Under the pieces are notes generated by a model. The model saw only the letters and a program-made list of their open reading frames with translations. It was not told the DNA's origin and did not search any database. From the NCBI GenBank assembly GCA_021828195.1, contig JAKASQ010000004.1, positions 16,689 through 80,688 of the forward strand: a DNA stretch of 64,000 nt, given 5' to 3'. The position numbers and the translations under genes are program-made. This document shows positions 23,478 through 32,801 of the stretch, in pieces. Source of the DNA: Thermoplasmata archaeon. Its GTDB lineage: Archaea; Thermoplasmatota; Thermoplasmata; Lutacidiplasmatales; UBA184. Numbering within the stretch: position 1 is the stretch's first letter; each line of letters opens with the position of its first letter.

Positions 23478-24232
23478 GACGCTCGACCTCCCTTCAACCC
23501 TCGGAGCGGAACCCTCGCCTCGTGGAGCAGCGCTCCGAGGATCGAACGGTCTGGTTCACCGAGACGGTCGGTCACGAACCTCCCGTCGCGCGGGAACGCT
23601 GGTTCACCCGAGGCGGCCGAACGTATCGATCGTGGGACCCGAGCCGGAGCAAGCTCGCGGGGGCGCTCGTCCACGACTGGCGCGGCGACATTCCCGAGCC
23701 CGGCGAGCGATGGCTCTACTTGGGCGCCGCCACCGGCACCACCGTCTCGCACGTCGCGGACCTCGTGGGGCCGGAGGGACGGGTCTACTCGATCGAGGCC
23801 TCCGTGCGACCGTTCGGCCGCTTGCTCGCATTCGCGGAGCGGTGGCCCAACGTCCTCCCGATCCTCGCGGATGCGAGGGCGCTCGAGCGCTACTCCGGAT
23901 TCGTCCCGCTCGTGGACGGGGTCTACACGGATCTGGCGCAGGCCGACCAGATCGAGATCGCGCTCGCCAACGCGCGTCGATACCTGCGGGGATCGGGAAA
24001 GTTCCTCCTCGCGCTGAAGACGTCTAGCATGGGGCGCGAATCGAGCGCGGCGGAGCACCTGGCCACCGCCACCGCGACGCTCGGTCGATCGTTCGATCTC
24101 GACCGTGCCGTACACCTCGCTCCGCACCACCGCGCCCACTACTTCCTCGGGGGTCGCCCCCGTCGCAGCCTCTTCGACCCGGCGGACGGCCCTAGGTCGC
24201 CACCTGGCTCCCGCGCGCGACGATCACCGTGA
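23474..24232 (+). CDS. flpA: Fibrillarin-like rRNA/tRNA 2'-O-methyltransferase
   Basis: SAM-dependent methyltransferase partner of Nop5, 252 residues from a GTG at 23474. The motif WLYLGAATGTTVSHVADLVG is the SAM-binding loop; YSIEASVRPFGRLL, then PILADAR, and KFLLALKTSS with the catalytic lysine match fibrillarin. The last 15 residues (DGPRSPPGSRARRSP) lie beyond the normal end of the family and overlap the convergent GTPase gene by about 40 bases. Confidence 0.93.
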   Translation: MRRSTSLQPSERNPRLVEQRSEDRTVWFTETVGHEPPVARERWFTRGGRTYRSWDPSRSKLAGALVHDWRGDIPEPGERWLYLGAATGTTVSHVADLVGPEGRVYSIEASVRPFGRLLAFAERWPNVLPILADARALERYSGFVPLVDGVYTDLAQADQIEIALANARRYLRGSGKFLLALKTSSMGRESSAAEHLATATATLGRSFDLDRAVHLAPHHRAHYFLGGRPRRSLFDPADGPRSPPGSRARRSP

Positions 24233-25310
24233 CGACATCCTCGTCTCGAAGGACGTGGGCGCGGCCGACGGTCTGCCCGGGGAATCGGGCGCTCGGGCCC
24301 CAGATCTGGGCCGCCCGGAATGTGCGCTGAAGATCGCCGGGGAGCCGTCGCAATAGATCGCTGATCGTGCTGCCGGTGCGCAGGATCACGGGATCGTTCC
24401 GGTCGGGAGGCCGGCCGGGGGGCTTGACGTAGATCCGGACGAACCGCAGGGCCCGGCCCACCTTCTCGACCAAGTTGTCCAATCCGACCCGGTTCTTCGC
24501 CGAGATGAAGATCGGGTCGAACGGGGCGAGATCCGCCCGCAGCCGCTTGCGCTCCTCCTCGCTGAGCGTCTCGGCCTTGTTCACTCCCAGGATCGCGTCG
24601 ATGTACACCCGGTTCCCGGCGAGCACGTCGATCAGCTGGTCGGCGGTCGCGTCCTCTCGGAACACGATGTGGCCGTTGTGCATTCCGAATTCTCGCGCGA
24701 TCTCGGCCGCGAGGCCGCCCGCGAGGTGGGTCAGTTTCACGGTGCTGGCGATCGTGAGCCCTCCCCGGTCGTGCGTGGTGACCACGATCTTCGGCGGTCG
24801 GGTGTTGAGTCGCACCCCGCTCGACTCGAGCTCCGTGATCAATGCGCGCAGGTTGGTGTGCTCCGGATCGACGAGGAACAGAACAAGGTCCGTGGAGCGA
24901 ACCACCGACAAGACCTCGCGGCCACGCCCGCGTCCCATCGAAGCCCCGGGGACGAGTCCGGGCATATCGAGGATCTGGATCGACGCGCCGGACCAGCGCA
25001 GCATGCCGGGGATGATCGACACCGTGGTGAAATCGTAGGCGGCGGCCACACTCTCCGCCGAAGTGAGGGAGGTGAGCAGGGTGGACTTGCCGACCGACGG
25101 ATACCCGACCAGTCCCACCGTGGCATGTCCGCTCTTGCGGACGGAGTAGCCGGGCCCGGCACCCTTGCCCTTCGCACGAGTCTCCCGCTCGAGGCGCAAG
25201 ACGGCGATCTTCGCCCGCAGCCGTCCGATGTGGCGCTGGGTCGCCTTGTTGTACTGGGTCTTGCGGATCTCGTCCTCGACCTCGGTGATCTGCTCCTCGA
25301 TCGATGACAT
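24192..25310 (-). CDS. drg: Drg/Rbg-family GTP-binding protein
   Basis: A developmentally-regulated-GTPase (Obg-HflX superfamily) protein of 372 residues. An N-terminal helical hairpin (IEEQITEVEDEIRKTQYNKA) precedes the G domain with P-loop VGYPSVGKST (68-77), the G2/G3 region and DMPGLVPGAS. The DRG-specific IYVKPPGRPPDRNDPVIL begins the C-terminal TGS domain. Archaeal Drg proteins associate with ribosomes and translation factors. The ATG at 25310 gives the standard MSSIEEQI-type start. Confidence 0.92.
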   Translation of the reverse strand: MSSIEEQITEVEDEIRKTQYNKATQRHIGRLRAKIAVLRLERETRAKGKGAGPGYSVRKSGHATVGLVGYPSVGKSTLLTSLTSAESVAAAYDFTTVSIIPGMLRWSGASIQILDMPGLVPGASMGRGRGREVLSVVRSTDLVLFLVDPEHTNLRALITELESSGVRLNTRPPKIVVTTHDRGGLTIASTVKLTHLAGGLAAEIAREFGMHNGHIVFREDATADQLIDVLAGNRVYIDAILGVNKAETLSEEERKRLRADLAPFDPIFISAKNRVGLDNLVEKVGRALRFVRIYVKPPGRPPDRNDPVILRTGSTISDLLRRLPGDLQRTFRAAQIWGPSARFPGQTVGRAHVLRDEDVVTVIVARGSQVAT

Positions 25311-25736
25311 CGCCCCGGACCCGTTCCCTTCGACCGGTGGGACTCGACACCGTACTTGAGTCCTCCGAGGGAGGGCTTGCATGGGGAATCCCGGCTGAAG
25401 GAGAATCGGGCGAGCTCATGGACTACCGAGGCGGGCGACTCCCTTTCGGCCGGCCCGTCGCTCTGCCGTCCGATCCTCACCCTCCACGCCGCTCCCCGGA
25501 ACTTCGAGCTCGCTGAATCGCCTGCTCGAAATCCCTTCGGTTCGGCACGATTCGACTGTCGAAGGCCCATCTCGGTGAGAGCCTCGTCCATACGGGGGTC
25601 TCGCCGGTAGAGTGGCGAGGGCTCGGGCCGGGGTCCTTCGAGAACCGGAGCCGAGGAGTGGCTCGAAGTCGATCCGGGATCATCCGGTCTGCTCGCCCGC
25701 GCCGGTCCACCCGGTCGAGCCCGTCTGAACGGGGAG
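25311..25736. other. 426-base gap upstream of the HerA/VirB4-like gene
   Basis: No convincing gene, RNA or promoter is seen. Short open frames on both strands run through it but have no recognisable sequence and read like extensions of antisense frames. It must hold the start signals of both flanking divergent genes; I could not pick a clear TATA box. Confidence 0.4.
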
Positions 25737-28247
25737 GTGTTCCTATCGCGCGGGGCTAGAGGTGAACGAAGTGCGCTCGGAAGTGGGCCGGGCCGCTTAC
25801 CTGAAGCCGTGCAGGTTTCATCGTTCGCGAGCCCCGCAACGGACACCGAGCGCCCCGGTGTGGGTGCGAGGGTGCAGCGGGCCTTGGGTGGACCTCGTTG
25901 GCGATATCGACCGCGAAGCGCTCTCGGGCGCCCGGAGGAACTCGATCGCTTCCGCGCTCGCCTCTCCGAGGGATTGCGGATAGGGCATGGGCTAGGCGCG
26001 TCCTTCCGCATCGAGTTTGACTCGGGGATCGGAGGAGGCATCGCGGTCTCCTCGGAGGGCCCCGTCGCGGGCCGGTGGTTCGGGCGCGTCTTGGCCGGAG
26101 CGTACGACCACCATCGATGGGCTCTGTCGGAGTCGGGGGCGCGGCCCCGCCCGGTGTTGCTCCGGGTTGGCGGGCCGATCCTCTCTTGGCCTCACCCGCT
26201 CCGGTCCGGCTTCGAACCTTCGAGCTGGGGAGACTCGATCGCTCTCGGAATGGGAGCGCTACCCCCAGGACTGAGGCTGGTATGGTCTCTGGCAGCTGCC
26301 GCATCTCCACGGGCCCCTATCCCACTCGCGGCCGGAAGACCGATGGCGGTAGCTCCCGCGGCCGGCGTTCCCGTGCGAGCTCCCGGGCCCATCACCGAGA
26401 CCGAGCGGCATTGGCGAGACCGTTGGGAGGAGCAGCAGCAGGCGTTACGCTGGGTAGCCACCGTATCCCTCCGGAGTGGGTCCGTTGTGCCCGCGCGAGC
26501 GGCCATCGATCGCGTCACCGAGGTCATCCAGTCGGTGACTCGCTCCTCGGGGGGTAACGGGATCCGCTTTCGCCCGGCGTCCCGGTGGTGGGCCGCTCGA
26601 CCCCGGCCCTTCGTCTTGACCGAGCCGGAACTCCTCGGGCTGCTCCCATCCCCGGAGTGCGTAGTGGTGGAGGTCCCCCGAACACCGGCTCGCTTCGGGC
26701 GAGAGTTGGTGGTGGGCCGAGCGGACATCGGGACCCTGCTGGAGCTTCGCCTCCATCCCCAGGAAGGCCGCCACATGGCGGTGCTCGGCGAGACCGGGAT
26801 GGGAAAGAGCACGTTCCTGACGGCCCTGGCCCGACAGGTGGGGGCAAGGCATGGGGTCGTCCTCCTCGACCCGGTCGGCGATACCGGCCGGGCCCTGTTG
26901 AGCTCGCTCGATCCCGAGACGCGAAAGCGTGCGGTGTGGGTCTCACCGGCGGAGTCCCCGATCGGGCTCAACGCGCTCGCCGGGGGAGAGGGGGGCAACG
27001 AGGCCCCCGGTCCGCGGCAAGTGGCGGACCTGGTCCAGGCGCTACGACGCGTGCGATCGGGCCGGTACGCGGAGAGCGCCTACTGGGGACCCCGGATCGA
27101 GGACGTGGTCACACGCGCTCTGCTCGCGGCGGGAACGATCCCCGGAGGAACGCTCGCGGATGCGCTCAAGCTCCTGGAGAGCCCCGAGCGGCATCGATCC
27201 CCGGTCGCCGGCGAGGCGGGAGCGGCGTGGCGCGATCTCCGTCTGCGGACGCGAGAGCGGCCGGAGGAGACGGACGGTGCTCGGCGACTTCTGCACGAGA
27301 TCGTCGGGAACTCGGTGCTGACCCCGCTCCTGTGCGAGCCGTGGCCGCGATGGTCCGCCGCGGACCTCCTGATCGATCGGCGGATCACCGTCGTCACGGG
27401 GGACGTCGCGACGATCGGGGAGGGGGCGGCGCGCCAGCTCTTGTCCCTGTACCTCGCGCTGTTGTGGTCGGGGATCCTCGCTCGCTCCCGCCTGACGAAG
27501 ACGTTCGTGATCCTCGATGAGGCTCAGTGGTTCGGTAACGAAGCCCTCGCCGAGATGCTCAACATCGGGCGACGGTTCAACGTCCATCTCGTCGTGGCCA
27601 CTCAAACGCTCGGGTCGCTCAACGAGAACGTGCGCCAAGCGATCGCGACGAATGTCGCCGACTTCATCCTCTTCCGAGGATCGCCGGACGATGCTCGAGA
27701 GTTCGGGAGGATCGCACGGAGCGTTTCCCCCGAGGAGCTGATGTCGCTCCGTCGCGGGGAGGCGATCCTCCTTCGAGGAAAGGCCGGCCGCTTCGATCGA
27801 CTTCGTACGCCGACCGGTTCCCCTTGCGGAGTCGATCCCGAGGTCTTGCGGGGGATCGCACGGTCGTCGATGGCGCGCTTCGCCCCACGGAACGAAAGGT
27901 GGACCGAAGCGACGATCGAGAAGCGCCCGCGAGCCGCGCCCGTGGAGGCATCGCGGCCGCGCGGCATCGATGCCGCGGTGCAGACGCTCCTAGAGCAAAT
28001 CGTGGGGAAGCCCGACGGCGAGCTCGTGCGCGTGCACCTGAGCACGTTGCGGGAGGGAAGCGACGAGGACGCGTTACGCGCCCTCGGCGCGACCTTGGGC
28101 CGCGAGGGGGTCCTCCACCTCCATAGCCGGGACGAAGCAGGGACGTACTGGGAGCTGCGCCCCGGAGCGGTCCGCGCCACGCTCCTTCCTGCAATGCGAA
28201 CACGCTCGGCCGATGCCGTGGGGCGCGTTTGCGAACGAACCGCATAG
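25737..28247 (+). CDS. HerA/VirB4-like P-loop ATPase with large N-terminal region
   Basis: An 836-residue protein with a TraG/VirB4/HerA-type motor domain. Walker A is GETGMGKST (351-359), a LLDPVGD strand follows, Walker B is FVILDEAQ (590-597), and VVATQTLGSLNENV is the sensor-like segment. The N-terminal 340 residues contain two alpha/beta segments (SFRIEFDSGIGGGIAV; RWVATVSLRSGSVVPA) of the kind seen in VirB4-like conjugation or pilus ATPases. The last 90 residues, rich in charged helices, may be a winged helix (VLHLHSRDEAGTYWELRPG). No other conjugation gene is nearby. It may be a remnant of a mobile element or a stand-alone DNA-pumping or surface-assembly motor. The GTG start is tentative. 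Confidence 0.75.
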   Translation: MFLSRGARGERSALGSGPGRLPEAVQVSSFASPATDTERPGVGARVQRALGGPRWRYRPRSALGRPEELDRFRARLSEGLRIGHGLGASFRIEFDSGIGGGIAVSSEGPVAGRWFGRVLAGAYDHHRWALSESGARPRPVLLRVGGPILSWPHPLRSGFEPSSWGDSIALGMGALPPGLRLVWSLAAAASPRAPIPLAAGRPMAVAPAAGVPVRAPGPITETERHWRDRWEEQQQALRWVATVSLRSGSVVPARAAIDRVTEVIQSVTRSSGGNGIRFRPASRWWAARPRPFVLTEPELLGLLPSPECVVVEVPRTPARFGRELVVGRADIGTLLELRLHPQEGRHMAVLGETGMGKSTFLTALARQVGARHGVVLLDPVGDTGRALLSSLDPETRKRAVWVSPAESPIGLNALAGGEGGNEAPGPRQVADLVQALRRVRSGRYAESAYWGPRIEDVVTRALLAAGTIPGGTLADALKLLESPERHRSPVAGEAGAAWRDLRLRTRERPEETDGARRLLHEIVGNSVLTPLLCEPWPRWSAADLLIDRRITVVTGDVATIGEGAARQLLSLYLALLWSGILARSRLTKTFVILDEAQWFGNEALAEMLNIGRRFNVHLVVATQTLGSLNENVRQAIATNVADFILFRGSPDDAREFGRIARSVSPEELMSLRRGEAILLRGKAGRFDRLRTPTGSPCGVDPEVLRGIARSSMARFAPRNERWTEATIEKRPRAAPVEASRPRGIDAAVQTLLEQIVGKPDGELVRVHLSTLREGSDEDALRALGATLGREGVLHLHSRDEAGTYWELRPGAVRATLLPAMRTRSADAVGRVCERTA

Positions 28248-28490
28248 CTCCCAGGCGGTGTTGGCCCCACCCGCGACCGTTCGCCCGAGCGATGGACGGG
28301 CTCCGAGCGCGGGGCGACCCCGCGGACGCCCGGGCCGGACCGGACCTTCGATCCCCGGTCCGCACGCCGCGGCCTCGACGCACCCCCAGAATGGCGCGCC
28401 CAGTCCGCCCGGGTCCGCGCCGGCGGAGCGCTCCGGCCGCGAGGTACGAGTGGCCGAGGTGCTATGTCTTTCAGTAAGGGCGAAGGTGGC

Positions 28491-28598
28491 GCCGGGGTGC
28501 CGGAGCAGGAATGAGACCGAGCCGGCCCGAGGTTGGTTCCGAACGACCGGCTCGGTGAGGCTTACGACCTTCCGCGGGTGCGACTCCCGCCCCCGGCA
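28491..28598 (+). tRNA. tRNA-like sequence, possibly intron-containing (identity unresolved)
   Basis: GCCGGGG (28491-28497) pairs perfectly with CCCCGGC (28591-28597), followed by a discriminator A. A 5-bp T-stem GCGGG/CCCGC encloses the loop TGCGACT, which has G where U55 is nearly universal. The segment AGGCTTACGACCT before it looks like the long variable arm of a Leu/Ser-type tRNA. The middle holds a strong hairpin (ACCGAGCCGG with CCGGCTCGGT) that could include an anticodon-loop intron. I could not fold a clean D-stem or place U33 and an anticodon. The total of 108 bases fits a type II tRNA plus an intron of about 20 bases, or a decayed copy. Confidence 0.4.
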
Positions 28599-28761
28599 GC
28601 CTCCTCCGTGTTCCGGTAGCCGCTCCGACGGTCTTAAAGGCGCCGAGAGGAGACTTTGAGCAGGATAATCTGCCCGCGCTGCGGTGAGCTGGCCCGCGTG
28701 CTCTACCTCGGCTTCACCGAACCGTTATCTATCGTCCTCGGGTCTCAGCGATGGAGCGCAC

Positions 28762-29541
28762 ATGGACGACGTGGTGATCCTGCCGGCCGAGAAGGTCGCG
28801 CTCCGCGACCCGATCCTCGTGGAGGGACTTCCGGGCGTCGGCAATGTCGGCAAGCTCGCCTCCGACTATCTCCGGGACCAGCTGAGGGCCAAACCGCTCG
28901 CCACGGTCTTTTCCCGCTTCTTTCCGCCGCAGGTCTACGTCAATGAGGACGGGATCATCCGGCTCGTTTCCAACGAGCTATCGTACTACCGGAACCCGAA
29001 GTCCGCGCGTGACATCGTGATCCTCGGCGGCGACTACCAAGGCATCAGCCCCGAGGGCCAGTACGAGATCACGCACCGCGTTCTCGAGTTCGTGCACAAG
29101 CTCGGGGTCCGAGATCTGTACACCCTCGCCGGGTTCGCCCAGGGCCACGTCGTGGAGAAGCCTCGCGTCCTCGGCGCGGCGACCAGCCCCGCGCGTGTGG
29201 CGGCCATGAAGAAGCTTGGCGTGGTCTTCTCCCGCAACGACCCCGGAGGGGGGCTCATCGGCGCGAGCGGTCTGTTCCTCGGCCTCGGGCGGATGTTCCA
29301 GATGGAAGGTGTCTGCCTCATGGGCGAGACCTCGGGGTACTTCGTCGATCCCCGCGGCGCCCAGGCGGTGCTCAAGGTCCTTTCCCAGGCAATCGAGGTC
29401 GATGTCGATTTCAGCGCTCTCGAGTCGAAGGCCAAAGAGATCGACCGGATCGCCCAGCGCATCCACGATTCCGAGAAGGGAGCGAACGAGCCCACCCCGG
29501 GCCCGAGCCCAGCCCGCGAGGACATCGGGTACATCGGCTGA
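28762..29541 (+). CDS. PAC2-family proteasome assembly chaperone-like protein
   Basis: A 259-residue PAC2-family protein. LVEGLPGVGNVGKLASDYL near the start, then FFPPQVYVNEDG, and VILGGDYQGISPEGQYEI are typical of archaeal members (PbaA/PbaB-like). DPRGAQAVLKVLS followed by a C-terminal helical tail completes it. The ATG at 28762 is chosen because a TTATCTA element lies at 28723-28729, so the message would have a very short leader. Members are thought to help proteasome or related assembly, though the archaeal role is not settled. Confidence 0.85.
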   Translation: MDDVVILPAEKVALRDPILVEGLPGVGNVGKLASDYLRDQLRAKPLATVFSRFFPPQVYVNEDGIIRLVSNELSYYRNPKSARDIVILGGDYQGISPEGQYEITHRVLEFVHKLGVRDLYTLAGFAQGHVVEKPRVLGAATSPARVAAMKKLGVVFSRNDPGGGLIGASGLFLGLGRMFQMEGVCLMGETSGYFVDPRGAQAVLKVLSQAIEVDVDFSALESKAKEIDRIAQRIHDSEKGANEPTPGPSPAREDIGYIG

Positions 29542-29563
29542 CGCTCCCTTCGAGCGGTTCTCC

Positions 29564-30715
29564 ATGCCCTCGCCCCATCCTCCGAGCGCGGCGCTGGACG
29601 AGTCCGCGGAGGATCTCGCGCGAGAACGGGCTTTGGTCGAACGCCTGGGCGCGAGCGCAGAGACCGATGGGTTCGTTCCATTCGACCGGTTCATGGACCG
29701 GGCCCTGTACGCCGAAGGGATCGGGTACTACACCGGCCCTACGAACCCGCTCGGTCGATTGGGGGACTTCTACACCGCTCCGCACGTCCATCCTCTGTTC
29801 GGGCGGGCACTGGCCCGGCGCGTGCAGCAGGTGCGCGACCGGCTCGTGCCGGAAGTGCCCTTCCGCGTCGTGGAGCTGGGGCCCGGGGATGGCACCCTGG
29901 CCGCCACGGTCCTGGAAGAGCTCGGTCGAGAGCCCGATGCGGCGGCGCGTTACTCCTACGTCCTGGTCGAACGCTCTCCCTCGCTTCGGACCGTATCGCT
30001 TGAACGCGCCCAGACGGTCGGGGCCGGCGCCGGCATCTCCGTTGCGACCGAGGAAGGACTCGGTTCCTCGGGCCCGTTCGTGGGAGTGGTGATCGCGCAC
30101 GAGGTCCTCGACGCGCAGCCGGTGCGTCGCCTGGTCTACCGCCGAGAGGGCTGGCAGGAGCTCGGCGTCCGGGGGATCGGGGATCGCCTCGAGCCGGCGG
30201 AGTCGCGACCCTCCCGGCCCTTGCCCCCGAACCCTCCCGCTGCTCCGGAGGACGGGGAAATCTGGGAACATGCGGCGGGCACTACGACGTGCGTGCGCGC
30301 CATCTCCGACCATCTGGCGAGCGGGGTCGCGATCGTGATCGATTACGGTATGGGCGCCGCGGAACTCCGAAGCGCACATCCGACGGGAACTCTCGCCGGG
30401 GTCCGACGCCATCAGCCCGTGGAGGAGCCGTGGACGCATCCCGGGCACGTCGACCTGAGCACCTTCGTCGACTTCACCCGCGTGCGCGCCGACGCCGCCC
30501 GGTTCGGCCTCTGCGAGCTTGCCTACTCCTCGCAGGCGGAGGCTCTCGGTCGGTGGGGGTTCGACGAGCTCCTTCGGGAGGCGCTGCGGTCGGCCCCATC
30601 GGCCGAGGCCCGGCTCCGGACCCAGCTTGCGGCCAAGAGCCTCCTCTTCGGGTTCGAACGGTTCCAGATACTCGAGCTCGCGCCCGCCGGGGGCGTCGTG
30701 TGGCCCATCACGTAA
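29564..30715 (+). CDS. MidA/NDUFAF7-family SAM-dependent methyltransferase
   Basis: A DUF185 (MidA) family protein of 383 residues. The family signature is the segment FDRFMDRALYAEGIGYYTG followed by GDFYTAPHVHPLFGRALA; the SAM-binding motif is VVELGPGDGTLAA; VIAHEVLDAQPVRRLVY and IVIDYGMGAAEL follow. In eukaryotes the homologue methylates an arginine of complex I. Here complex I genes are not nearby, and the substrate is unknown. The ATG at 29564 lies 22 bases after the PAC2 stop, so both are probably co-transcribed; its end overlaps the convergent GINS gene by eight bases. Confidence 0.85.
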   Translation: MPSPHPPSAALDESAEDLARERALVERLGASAETDGFVPFDRFMDRALYAEGIGYYTGPTNPLGRLGDFYTAPHVHPLFGRALARRVQQVRDRLVPEVPFRVVELGPGDGTLAATVLEELGREPDAAARYSYVLVERSPSLRTVSLERAQTVGAGAGISVATEEGLGSSGPFVGVVIAHEVLDAQPVRRLVYRREGWQELGVRGIGDRLEPAESRPSRPLPPNPPAAPEDGEIWEHAAGTTTCVRAISDHLASGVAIVIDYGMGAAELRSAHPTGTLAGVRRHQPVEEPWTHPGHVDLSTFVDFTRVRADAARFGLCELAYSSQAEALGRWGFDELLREALRSAPSAEARLRTQLAAKSLLFGFERFQILELAPAGGVVWPIT

Positions 30716-31391
30716 CGGTCTTCGCGGGACCCGCGGTGACCCGTTCCGCGATCTGGGCATCGATCAGGAGCTGCGCGGTGTCACCCGGAAGGGACAGCAC
30801 ATCCTCCCTCCGAAGCTCGACGGTCTCCGATCCAACGGTGATCGGGCGACCGTCCTTGACGATCCGCACGTAGACGAGCGGGGCCGCGACTCCGGGAGTC
30901 TTCCGGGTCGGCGGGGGCGACGGCGATCCGGGGGTCCCCGTCGCGCGCACTTCGGGCTCCGGTGGCGCAGAAGTCGGTACCGATTCCACGTTGTCGGTTG
31001 GGTGGGTCGGCGTCAGGTACGGAGCGACCGCGTGTCGATGGGAGGCGAGCGTCGATACGAGGCGGCCCAACAGTTCTCTCTCCTCCGGGAGCATGTTCGG
31101 GACCTCCCGGGGCCCTCCTACGCTCGCGTGCATGGCGGTCCCGACCAGCTTTGCCATCCGCCCCTCCACGATGTCTCGGGAGAGGCTGCTGGCCCTCTGG
31201 TAGGTCTGCCGTGCGAGCTCGCCCTTGCGATCCGAGGGGTTCTCCCGCAGCTCGGCCTCGTAGGAGCGGCGCAGCTCGGCGAGATAGCTCGCCGTCTGGC
31301 TGTAGAAGTTGTGGGGAAGCTTTGCGAGCCCGCCGCGGGAGGCGTTCTCGTTTCTGCGCCACTCTAGAAGTTGGCCGTACTGGTCGGGCAT
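30708..31391 (-). CDS. Archaeal GINS complex subunit Gins51-like
   Basis: DNA replication factor that links MCM helicase with the primase and GAN nuclease. The helical A domain starts YGQLLEWRRNENASRGGLAK and has LPHNFYSQTASYLAEL, the usual archaeal Gins51 pattern. A Pro-rich linker (about residues 125-165) leads to the small B domain (VYVRIVKDGRPITVGSETV) at the C-terminus; this A-then-B order is that of Gins51. Length is 227 residues. It is divergent from the Toprim gene with only about 70 bases between them. Confidence 0.85.
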   Translation of the reverse strand: MPDQYGQLLEWRRNENASRGGLAKLPHNFYSQTASYLAELRRSYEAELRENPSDRKGELARQTYQRASSLSRDIVEGRMAKLVGTAMHASVGGPREVPNMLPEERELLGRLVSTLASHRHAVAPYLTPTHPTDNVESVPTSAPPEPEVRATGTPGSPSPPPTRKTPGVAAPLVYVRIVKDGRPITVGSETVELRREDVLSLPGDTAQLLIDAQIAERVTAGPAKTVT

Positions 31392-31459
31392 CGCGGTGGG
31401 AACGGTCCGATGGGGACCCGAGGCTATAGGAGTTGCGGCGAGTATGGGCCGAGCGAACG

Positions 31460-31918
31460 ATGCGCGGAAGGGAGGACGCCGACCCGGCCTTCGACGGATT
31501 CCTGGAGCTGTGGCGTCGGCTCTGGCGCGCGAACCGCGACGACGCCGCGGTGATCCTGGTCGAAGGCGAGCGCGATCGCCGATCCCTGACCCGTCTCGGC
31601 CTGGAAGGAGAGATCGCGCTCGTGCATCGCGGGAAGTCGCTTGCGGAGACCGCGCAGACGCTCGTGCAGGGCCACCGGGCGGTCATCCTCCTCACCGACT
31701 GGGACCGGGAGGGAGGGAACCTCGCCCGACGGCTCCGCGCTCTTCTCGAGGCCGGGGGAGTCGCGCTCGACCTCGAGTACCGGCGCCGTCTCGCCCACAT
31801 CCTTCGCGGAGAAGTGGTCCACGTGGAGGGGCTCTACGGCTGGGCCGAGCGCATGGCGGAGCGCCGAGGTGCCACGATGGCGGAGACGCTGGAGCGTCTG
31901 CGGGCCGACGGAGCCTAG
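31460..31918 (+). CDS. Toprim-domain protein
   Basis: A 152-residue stand-alone Toprim protein. [20 protein letters not shown] contains the catalytic Glu, and [18 protein letters not shown] contains the DxD pair that binds Mg2+. Such small archaeal Toprim proteins (related to RNase M5 and DnaG-like domains) are of unknown substrate. I chose the ATG at 31460, because a GCTATAGG element (31422-31429) lies about 30 bases upstream; a TTG at 31433 is the alternative. The gene overlaps L15e at the stop codons and is divergent from Gins51. Confidence 0.8.
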   Translation: MRGREDADPAFDGFLELWRRLWRANRDDAAVILVEGERDRRSLTRLGLEGEIALVHRGKSLAETAQTLVQGHRAVILLTDWDREGGNLARRLRALLEAGGVALDLEYRRRLAHILRGEVVHVEGLYGWAERMAERRGATMAETLERLRADGA

Positions 31919-32529
31919 GGGATGACCTTGGTCTGGGTCCGTCGGGTGTCCCGGCGGTTGCGCGTGCGCGAGGGTCGCATCCGTTCGGCGCCCTTGCCTT
32001 TCCAGCGGAGCCCCCGGCTCTCGCGACCCGCGCTCGTCAGACCGCGATAGACCCGGCCCTTCTGCGTGGGGGCCGCCATCCACTCGGTCTTCGGGTCCGC
32101 GACGATCGACGGGTGGCTGACATCGACGAGGATCACCTCGAAGAACTTCTCCTTGCCGTCCTCTCCCACCCAGTACGAGTTCAGAACTTCGAGATTCGGA
32201 TAGTGCTTCTGCGCGCGCTCCTCGGCGATGCGCTTCAGGCTCTTGGCGAGGGTCATTCGATTGATACCCTTGCGCTTCGGGCGACGCCCGGCGATGATCG
32301 CCCGGTGCCGCTGGCCCCCTCGACGAACGCGCACGCGAACGACGATGAATCCCTCTTTGGCACGATAGCCGACGGCGCGGGCCCGATCCAGTCGGACCGG
32401 ATGCTCGACGCGGGTGACGGTGTTTTCCCGCCGCCAGGTCAATAGCCGCTCGTGGCGGAGGGCGGCACCGTCGTCTCCGAGGGTGGCCCGGAACGACCGG
32501 CCCATGCGGCTGTACGCGGACTCCGCCAT
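31915..32529 (-). CDS. rpl15e: Large ribosomal subunit protein L15e
   Basis: A basic protein of 204 residues with the L15e signature: [20 protein letters not shown], then [32 protein letters not shown] and the Arg-rich end [15 protein letters not shown]. It is an archaeal/eukaryotic ribosomal protein with no bacterial counterpart. The ATG at 32529 lies about 35 bases from a clear TATA box. Confidence 0.96.
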   Translation of the reverse strand: MAESAYSRMGRSFRATLGDDGAALRHERLLTWRRENTVTRVEHPVRLDRARAVGYRAKEGFIVVRVRVRRGGQRHRAIIAGRRPKRKGINRMTLAKSLKRIAEERAQKHYPNLEVLNSYWVGEDGKEKFFEVILVDVSHPSIVADPKTEWMAAPTQKGRVYRGLTSAGRESRGLRWKGKGAERMRPSRTRNRRDTRRTQTKVIP

Positions 32530-32560
32530 GATGGAAGCGCGCGGCCCACCCGCGCCCCGA

Positions 32561-32570
32561 CTATAAAGCT
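32561..32570 (-). promoter_or_regulatory. TATA box of rpl15e
   Basis: The minus strand reads AGCTTTATAG. Its distance of about 35 bases from the ATG predicts a leader of fewer than 12 bases, as for other housekeeping genes in this window. Confidence 0.6.
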
Positions 32571-32801
32571 ACCCCCGCGAACGGAGTCGATGCGAGGGAC
32601 GGGTTCCGCGTGGCGCTTCGGATCGGTGCCCGGGTGGCACGGACCTCCCGGCTCCCATGACTCGGATTTCGCCCTCCGAACGTTCAAATAACCCTACTCG
32701 GATAGCGGTAGGAGCACGAGGGCCAGTGGGCGCTGCAGCGCTGACAGAATGGTCTCCCGAACGTCGCCGCCCCGTTCTCGGTTCGCCGTGTGGAGTGTTG
32801 C

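Noticed and set aside
28656..28946. A small frame starting ICPRCGELARVLYLG, possibly a zinc-finger protein or Nop10
   Set aside because: Only one CxxC is present, the Nop10 pattern is absent and the frame overlaps the start of the PAC2 gene in another frame.
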